NCBI GenBank assembly: GCA_030704615.1 | Contig: CM060731.1 | Coordinates: 61,424,756 to 61,488,755 of the forward strand | Length of the DNA stretch: 64,000 nt | Direction of reading: 5' to 3' | DNA from: Takakia lepidozioides | Lineage: Eukaryota > Streptophyta > Takakiopsida > Takakiales > Takakiaceae | In this document: in pieces, positions 57,426 through 64,000 of the stretch | How the letters are laid out: the number at the start of each line of letters is the position of its first letter | Position numbering within the stretch: position 1 is the first letter of the stretch | Notes under the pieces: generated by a model | The model's database searches: none | Told to the model about the DNA's origin: nothing | What the model saw: only the letters and a program-made list of their open reading frames with translations | Program-made: the position numbers and the translations under genes

Positions 57426-58265
57426 ACACTAGACATAGGATGGGAGTTGAACGCACGCGTTCGAGATAACCGGTACGGTCGCAAGGGGTTGCCGGACGCC
57501 CTTGGCGGGGCCCACAATCAAATCCCCACCAGCTCAGCCTCACCATTGTGCCTGTATTTATGGAATAAAATATTAAAATTTTCCATTCATTGCAAAGCAA
57601 CGGTGAGTAGCTGATGCATTGATTAGTATTATTGAGGTGTGGGGTCCTAACCCCGGCTAGGGTACGATTCAATTGAAATGTTCAATGAATTAAGAAAGTT
57701 AAGACAAATCTTTTGTATCTCCAAAATTATTCGAAGTCCTTGAAGCAGATCTCCCCTGTTCCCCTTCCCCGCTCCTCCGTTCCCACATATGTACTGCTCT
57801 CCTGTTGTGCTCCCTTGTTACTGCCTCCACTCCTCCGTGTTTGTGACTGCTCCCCGCTATTGTGCTCCTTTGTTTTATTGCCCTCACTCCCCCGCTCTCT
57901 CGCGTGCTCCCCTGTTACTGCTCCCCCGTTCCCCCGTGTTGTTACCGCTCACCCGTGTTCGTGCTCCCCTGCCACTCCTCCGGCGACACAGGGGAGCATA
58001 ATAATAGGGGAGAAGTAACAGGAAGTGTAAACGCATGGGAGCAATAACAAGGGAACATGAGAGCGACGTTGCAGGAACAAGGGAGCAAAGGCATGGGAAC
58101 ATGGAGTGGAACGTGGGCTTCGGGAAAGGGCGTGAAGCACAATGGAACCACTCGACTGGAAAGGGTGGGGATTTGACTGCGGGCCCACGTGGGGCCTCTC
58201 CGGCTAACTCAGGTGATCGGCAAGGCTTGCATGCGCGCATTCAACTCCCATCCTATGTCTAGTGT
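57426..58265. mobile_element. Inverted-repeat unit with a strand-switching minisatellite core
   Basis: ACACTAGACATAGGATGGGA with GTTGAA at 57426 is inverted at the right end (TTCAACTCCCATCCTATGTC, 58240-58259), and both ends share CAAATCCCCACC further in. Between 57736 and about 58105 the strand rich in TGCTCCCCTGTTACTGC-like units switches to its complement at about 57990. No duplication or coding frame found. Confidence 0.6.
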
Positions 58266-60368
58266 AGCATTTCTTTTAAGGTATTTACATTGTAGTCATT
58301 GTAGCACAAGTGTCATCCATGAGAACCTTAGAGGAGCACGAATGGCGCTTGTACAAAACACATAGTCGAAATTGCTGGCGATAATATGAGATTTTGAATG
58401 GGTGTTGGGCGAATGAACCTAAAACCTAGTAGACTTGCTGAGGCGAATAACCCAGAATTGACATAGCAAATCTGAGGCTCTCAACATGGAGACTAGGCTG
58501 GCAAATACCACCAAAAAAAATGAATAAGTGACATTTTCATTCTGTTTTTGTAAACCTCTGCCACCCTTTTGATTATCATCCTCCTCTACAGTCACCCTTT
58601 TGCCCTCCTCCGCGGCCACCTTTTTCATATTTAGGAACTTTATCATCCAAACCAGGTTGCTATCGAAAAAATACTGAGGTGTTAAGAATTGTACACCAAG
58701 TCAAATGGCTACCTAGGGAGTTTTCTACAGCTAAGCTTCCCATATACATGTTGCTAATTTTCCACTACAAAGTGTATCTATATAGACTATACTTACCAAT
58801 ATATATACACATATATATATATATGTGACAAAATGGGCAGCATAGCTGGCTCCACGTCCTCCCACCAACTCGAAACAGGGCGATGTCTTGTTGGTGGTCG
58901 GTGGGATCTTTGGCTCCTCTATTGTAAATTGCCTTCATTCAATATGGCCCTATGTGCCCCCCTCCTACTGCCCCTCTGGCGAATGGTGGACCCACCAATC
59001 AGATTTTGGCGAAAAGTTTGCATTTTTCAGCCTCATTTCCCTTTGCCCCTGTCCGCCATGTCCGCCAAGACGTGGCGAGGTCGAAATCTGGCGATTATTC
59101 GCCACTAAAAGAATGGCCGGTCTAGTGCTTTCTGCAAATCCTTTCCGCTAGTTAATGTGAGCACTAGATGACGTGGCACTTGGAATTTCTAACCTAAAAT
59201 GAAGACCATCTGGAGCGTTGGATGTGGAAAGCGAATTAGCCATTCAAAAGCCATCCCGCGCTTTCCTGTATGCTTGCTGCACAAGGCTGCCTTTGGGAGA
59301 GAGAGAGGAGATGAGCAATCTGCTGCATGGCATGATCGGACACTTCATACCCATTGCCTCGTCTGGAATTGCAAGGGGGAAGGTTTGTGATTCATCTACA
59401 TGCATGCAAAAAACGCATGTGCAAACTGTGAGATAGGGGGATGCAATCTGTGAGTATGTTCATCGGGAAGAGATGGGAGTTTGAGAATTTGGTCCGATGC
59501 CTACGACATGAGTTGTGCAGTATGTTAGCATTGAGTACAGATTCTTACTTGCAATCGCTCAATCCGCTCAGCTGCAACAATATGACAACTTCTGCTTGGA
59601 TAGTGACTGAAATGAGAAGCTGCATGATTTGATGGGCCTGGTATGAGTTATTAGTTATTACGTGGCCTAGCCCACCCGATTCGGGCGGTGACAAATTCCT
59701 GTAGCCGGGACAAACAACTGTGTCTGCCTATCTCAGCACTTGTTTCATCTGGCTGCATTGTAGCCTTTCATTCTCTGGTTGTAGGAGCGAATGTGATTGT
59801 ATAATGGGTTTGCGATTGAACAAGCATCCATCATGTGACAGTAGCTGGTTCTGTCATGGTAAGATTGCTCCCTTTGCACCTGGTAGGGTTTTTAAAACGT
59901 TTGAAGCCTTCGGAGGCATCATGAGCACCGTGCAATTGCCAAAACGAAGCGACACTTGCGACACTTTCTTAACTTCAAAACTTCTGGCAACCTGTCAGCT
60001 CGGCGGTCTGGAAATTTAACCCCCGCTGGTTTCCCCTACTTTTGGTTGAAACTAATTTTTTTCCGGTCTGTGATATGTGTTGTCTACATGCAAGAGTTAG
60101 TCCAGTTGTGTAGCCTCATTTCCTAAACCTTGCGCAATAATTCCACTTCAGATACGTTAATGAATATGCGACACATGAAGGAAAATGCTGTTTTGTATCA
60201 TGTTTGTGTCTTCTACCATCCCGCGGGGAAGAACTGGGTCTCAGGAGTGGAGAGTTGATGCAGAGAGGAGGCCGGGCCGAATGGACGAGCTGATTCGAAT
60301 GAACAGATTGACTTGAGGTGGTACAGGGATCCTGAAGCAATATGTTAGAGACAAATTAAAGGAGAACC
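58266..60368. other. Upstream of RTEL1; one open frame of unknown nature
   Basis: A plus-strand frame at 59218-59436 (SRAFLYACCTRLPLGEREEM) ends near a GT donor-like site and looks protein-like, but I do not recognise it. The rest should include the RTEL1 promoter. No TATA box placed. Confidence 0.35.
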
Positions 60369-63300
60369 ATGCCCACATACACACTTGGCGGGATAACTGT
60401 TCAATTTCCACACGATGCCTATGACTGTCAGCTTGTGTACATGGAGCGCGTCATCTGCGCCCTTAAGCAGGTAACCTCACTCGGAGAGAGAAGAGAGAAA
60501 TGGAACGAAATGAAATGAAGCATTCACAGAAATCTCAAAAGAAAGCAGGGTACAAGAAACACTATCTATTTTGTCCACATTTTTCACAATTCTCTCATCG
60601 ATGTTGTAGAGCTTCACTAGTTCTCCACAATACATGAAGCCTGGTCTACTATTGAGAGTGGTTACCGGATGTGGTAGCCTTTTAAAAGACCTTCTTCAGT
60701 GTGCACATTTCTAGTCACTGTCTTTCTTTTCTCCAGGGCCGCAACGCACTGCTGGAGAGTCCCACAGGGACAGGCAAGACATTGTGCCTTCTGTGTGCGA
60801 CACTGGCTTGGCGTGACAGCCTTGCTTCATCTGCTCAGTCTGGAACGCAGTCTACACAACAGGCTGGGAGAGCTGGCAGCAGTAAGCCTGAGTTCAATCA
60901 ACTCCATCCCGATTCTTCATTGGAGTTATTGAATCCACGTTTACCAACCATTGTGTATTCATCCCGCACGCACAGCCAGCTCCAACAAGTTATTCGAGAG
61001 CTGAAAGCTACTGTGTACAGGTCTGTCAAATAATGTTCCATAGGAGCTTCATCCAGATTCAACTTAGGTCTACACATGGGTCAAGCCTCAAAAGTGCTTT
61101 TTATCAAGTCAAATTGCCAATGCCTACACATCTTTTTGGAACCAGATTTTTGTCAGTGCGTGGACTAGCAAGGTAGTCACTATGTTGTGTTTCTGTAACT
61201 AGGGACGACAGTTGTAGTCTTTGCTAACTTGGTTGCTGGGACATGCTGTTAATCTCTCTTCCTTCCAGATTTAGTGGCTGCTTCCCTGACAGCTATGATG
61301 TACTGTCCAGGCCAAAGATGGTGGTGCTTGGTTCCAGGGAGCAAATGTGTATACACAGTGAGGTACAAAGCATACGTGGAAGGGCTCAAAACCATGCCTG
61401 CCGTTCTCTTACTAAGGGCCGCTCTTGTGCTCACTATAACCGTGTGGCTGGTATGTACAATGTGCACCATTCCCCCAGTCTCTTATTACCTTTTGGCAGA
61501 AGAGTGACAAATGAATACGACAGACTCGTTCATTAGGTCTATCAGGTCATTGCATTGTACATTCTTTGTGTACATTCCAGATTCCTTGTACTTACATGCT
61601 GCTAAGGAGCGATATGGTATACAGCCATGCATTTTGAATGAAACAAATGAAATGAAATGAAATGAGATGGTAATGTCCACGGAAAGCTCAAAGAGCTTAT
61701 AGGACAAAATGAAAACATGAGAGAGGAAACAAAACCAGAGCCAAAAAAAGCAGCCCAAAAGCCTACTGCTTGAGGGATTGTCTAAGGGTCAAGGCCTCTT
61801 GCAGGTAAGCTGCCAAGCATTTCTGATCCTCATAGTGGAAGACTTCAGTGAGAGATTGAGTTCCGCGGAATAGACAGTGGAGTCTCCCACGGATCTTGTA
61901 ATACAGAGGGCAATAAAAGAAGAAGTGTTCTTCAGTTTCAATTTCCTGGTTGCGCCCAGTGCAAGCAAGGACAGAAGGCCAAGATGGTGATCAAGTCTAT
62001 GTGCAAAATAAGTTGATGGTGAAAGGTGTAGTGATAGACTAGCATTTATTACATCTAGTGGAAGCCTGGGGACCCAAACCAGAACAGATGATTAGCCTGA
62101 GGAAATTTCTTGGTAGGTCACTGGTATTGTCGCTTGCCTAAATGGATGCAGGTCTTTGGGTGCAGACTATGTAAAGGCCCATCCAAATCTTGGGGAGGAA
62201 CCCATAGATATCGAGGATCTGGTCACCATTGGCAGGACTGAAGGCCCGTAAGTATGCCAACTTCTCTAACAAGATGTGGCGATACATATCCATAACTGGT
62301 TTCCCTGATGTTGAACATGACTGTTTGACAACGTTCTTGCTTTGAGGTCCGTCGCTGGAGACAGTCCTTGGCTGTCACAAACATGTGAATAGAGTGGGGT
62401 CCACAGCCATGTAGTGGGCTCCCTCCAGTAGTGGGTTCACGACTTTGGGCATTGTTTTCAAAGAGGTTTTCTAGATAGAAAGACTAGCCTTTACAAATGC
62501 AGACAGAAATGTTTGGCTATCCTTGTGCCGTGCCCGTAGAACATGTGGGTTCCCTTTCCCCAGCTTGGTGGTATGGACAAAGGCAACCTGTTCCTTCTTT
62601 GAACTTTTGTTTATGGCCCGGCCCTCTAGCCATTCCTTGGCTTCATCAGCAGCTGTGAAGTTGTCCGTCATGAGAAGGGTCCAATTTACTGATTGATTGT
62701 TGTCGAATTTTGTAGCATAGAAGTACTTCTTGCAATTATATGCAAGTGTGTTTTTGCTCATCAAATCATGTGTTATGAATGCTTCTGGGCAGGTGTCCAT
62801 ACTTTCTCTCACGTGAGCTACACAACACAGCTGATATTCTATTTGTGCCATACAACTATTTGATTGAGAAAGAGAATCGCCGCTCTCTTAGTGGCATCTC
62901 ATGGGCCAATACCATCCTCATATTTGACGAGGCTCACAATCTGGCAAGATCCCTAACATTGCTGCATTTGAATTTGGACTACATTTTTATGACAAGGACT
63001 TGGGATTACTACAACTTGGAAAGTACTGTCCTGAGCTTTACTGACCATCCTTAGAGAGGCCCACACTCATGCAACACCTGCACATCCAAAAAACAATTAG
63101 CTGACTTGCCTCAAACAGATATATTTACTTATAAGTGCATGCTTTATCATGTTGCAGCCTTCAGACAGTACCTTTGGTGGAATGGTTTGGAGAAGCTGCT
63201 ATATGTTTGCATTATCCGTACCATCTCTGGAACAATTGAAGGAAACGATTAAATAGTCACAATGTCTGAATCAAATGGAGGACTGCCATCTTCCTTGCAG

Positions 63301-63914
63301 GAAGGCATTTGCGCTGATGCGGCATCCTTTGATTTACCAGCTGCCCATCTTACAGCTTGCATTGGAGAAGCAAAGCAGTGCGTGGATCTGGCTCTTGCAC
63401 GCAGGGGCAGTGACAATGCCGCTGATACATCTATAGACCCTGACAACTTTGCTGTCCTCAAAGGTATATTAGTGTTGCCATCACAAAAAAATTCTTATTT
63501 AGAAATTTCATGGCAGACCAATTCATAAAATTGCTGTGACCAGGTGTCTCTTTAAGTGAGCCCCACTACATTGGTTAGTAACTTGGATGATGACACGATT
63601 TATTTCTTGGTTTCTGAATGGTCTTAGACAACATGAGTAGTCACACATTTATTGAACTTGTCTTCAACTGATGAGTAGTCTGGTAGGCCTTCAGGGCTTG
63701 CATGTGCTAACTCTTTGACTTCGTATTTGAGCTGCAGCACTTCTGATGGAGCTGCAGAAAAAGATCAGCGAAATACCCATTGATTCAAGTGACCTTGGCT
63801 TCACACGGCCCGGCCCATATATCTACGAATTTCTAGCGGACATGAAAATCACGTATGAGACAGTCACCATGCTCATTGATACCATCGATCAAGCCACCAC
63901 CCTTCTTGAGGATG
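60369..63914 (+). CDS. RTEL1: RTEL1-like Fe-S DNA helicase, 5' seven exons (continues beyond the window)
   Basis: Exons 60369-60470, 60737-61020, 61311-61450, 62166-62247, 62793-62943, 63301-63463 and 63738-63914 read in one frame for 366 codons. The Walker A motif ESPTGTGKT places its lysine at residue 48, as in human RTEL1. Motif Ia is VYSSRTHSQL. The Fe-S cluster cysteines fall at about 142, 159, 168 and 204 (SREQMC, HACRSL, RSCAHYN, GPCPYFLSR), and the DEAH box at 248-251 (IFDEAHNL) is followed by GICADAASFDLP. RTEL1 is an XPD-family 5'-3' helicase that unwinds D-loops and G-quadruplexes, limits crossing-over and protects telomeres. Intron 5 begins GC (ctg/gcaaga). Introns 3 and 4 hold minus-strand transposon debris. 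No breaks in coding exons; it should be functional if the rest is intact. Confidence 0.93.
61636..62140 (-). mobile_element. LINE-like 3' fragment in RTEL1 intron 3
   Basis: A minus-strand frame reads ETEEHFFFYCPLYYKIRGRL and CLFRGTQSLTEVFHYEDQ, resembling the C-terminal zinc-finger region of plant LINE reverse transcriptases (zf-RVT type). It ends at TAG near 61770 and is followed by a (TTTCA)n tail at about 61635-61670. The position of the tail after the stop supports a 5'-truncated LINE. Family assignment is tentative. Confidence 0.55.
62471..62792 (-). mobile_element. Unidentified minus-strand frame in RTEL1 intron 4
   Basis: Open for over 100 codons (KYFYATKFDNNQSVNWTLLM, ADEAKEWLEGRAINKSSKKE). 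It ends before the intron 4 acceptor. Composition suggests transposon protein debris, but I recognise no family. Confidence 0.3.
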
Positions 63915-64000
63915 GTGAGCCCTTGATGAGCCCATATTGGTCATTTCAGCCTAGAACTTGAAATTGAGTAGAAGCCTCGCTAGACGTAGTTGCCTACCTG

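Noticed and set aside
61269-61310. Upstream acceptors for RTEL1 exon 3 (after CTTCCAG or CTGACAG)
   Set aside because: They keep the frame but insert extra residues before the conserved RPKMVVLGSREQ; the acceptor at 61310 gives the conserved join.

Overview
This window is a plant nuclear chromosome segment. The genes have many short GT-AG introns, there is a germin-like protein, and there is an organelle-editing type PLS pentatricopeptide repeat (PPR) gene. The style of the PPR repeats (AKCGSIKDA and LAALEKGKEVH blocks) and a piggyBac-like transposase suggest a seed-free land plant such as a fern, lycophyte or moss. That assignment is inference; the sequence alone does not name the species.

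Layout. 1-5.9 kb: PPR pseudogene remnant, an isolated exon of serine palmitoyltransferase subunit 2, a minisatellite and a hAT-type MITE with an 8-bp target duplication. 6.1-6.8 kb: intact single-exon germin-like gene with TATA box and poly(A) signal. 7.87-22.91 kb: a nested cluster of three Ty1/copia retrotransposons. An old element (copia-2) carries copia-1 inside its 5' LTR and copia-3 inside its integrase region; all three are broken by stops and frameshifts. 24.66-27.54 kb: minus-strand PLS-PPR gene with an intact 819-codon repeat array followed by a decayed E/DYW tail. 28.2-33.1 kb: a 245-bp-arm inverted duplication, a second hAT MITE and several tRNA-derived SINE copies. 35.35-45.93 kb: a complete minus-strand importin-11 gene, which I could assemble as 23 exons reading in one frame (1013 codons). 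48.3-51.0 kb: two halves of a piggyBac-like transposase in opposite orientations. 51.8-58.3 kb: AT-rich repeats, a long-terminal-inverted-repeat element built on a 16-bp perfect palindrome, more SINEs, a third hAT MITE and a second inverted-repeat unit. 60.37-64.0 kb: the 5' seven exons of RTEL1, an Fe-S DNA helicase, running off the window, with LINE-like debris in its introns.

The host genes that look functional are the germin-like gene, importin-11 and RTEL1; the PPR gene is probably compromised. They are unrelated in function: cell-wall/apoplast cupin, nuclear import receptor, genome-stability helicase and organellar RNA factor. Nearly everything else is transposon-derived. The most unusual items are the piggyBac-like pieces, the MITE family with clean duplications, the half-tRNA primer site of copia-1, the triplicated splice acceptor plus competing in-frame donor in importin-11, and the palindrome-rich foldback element.
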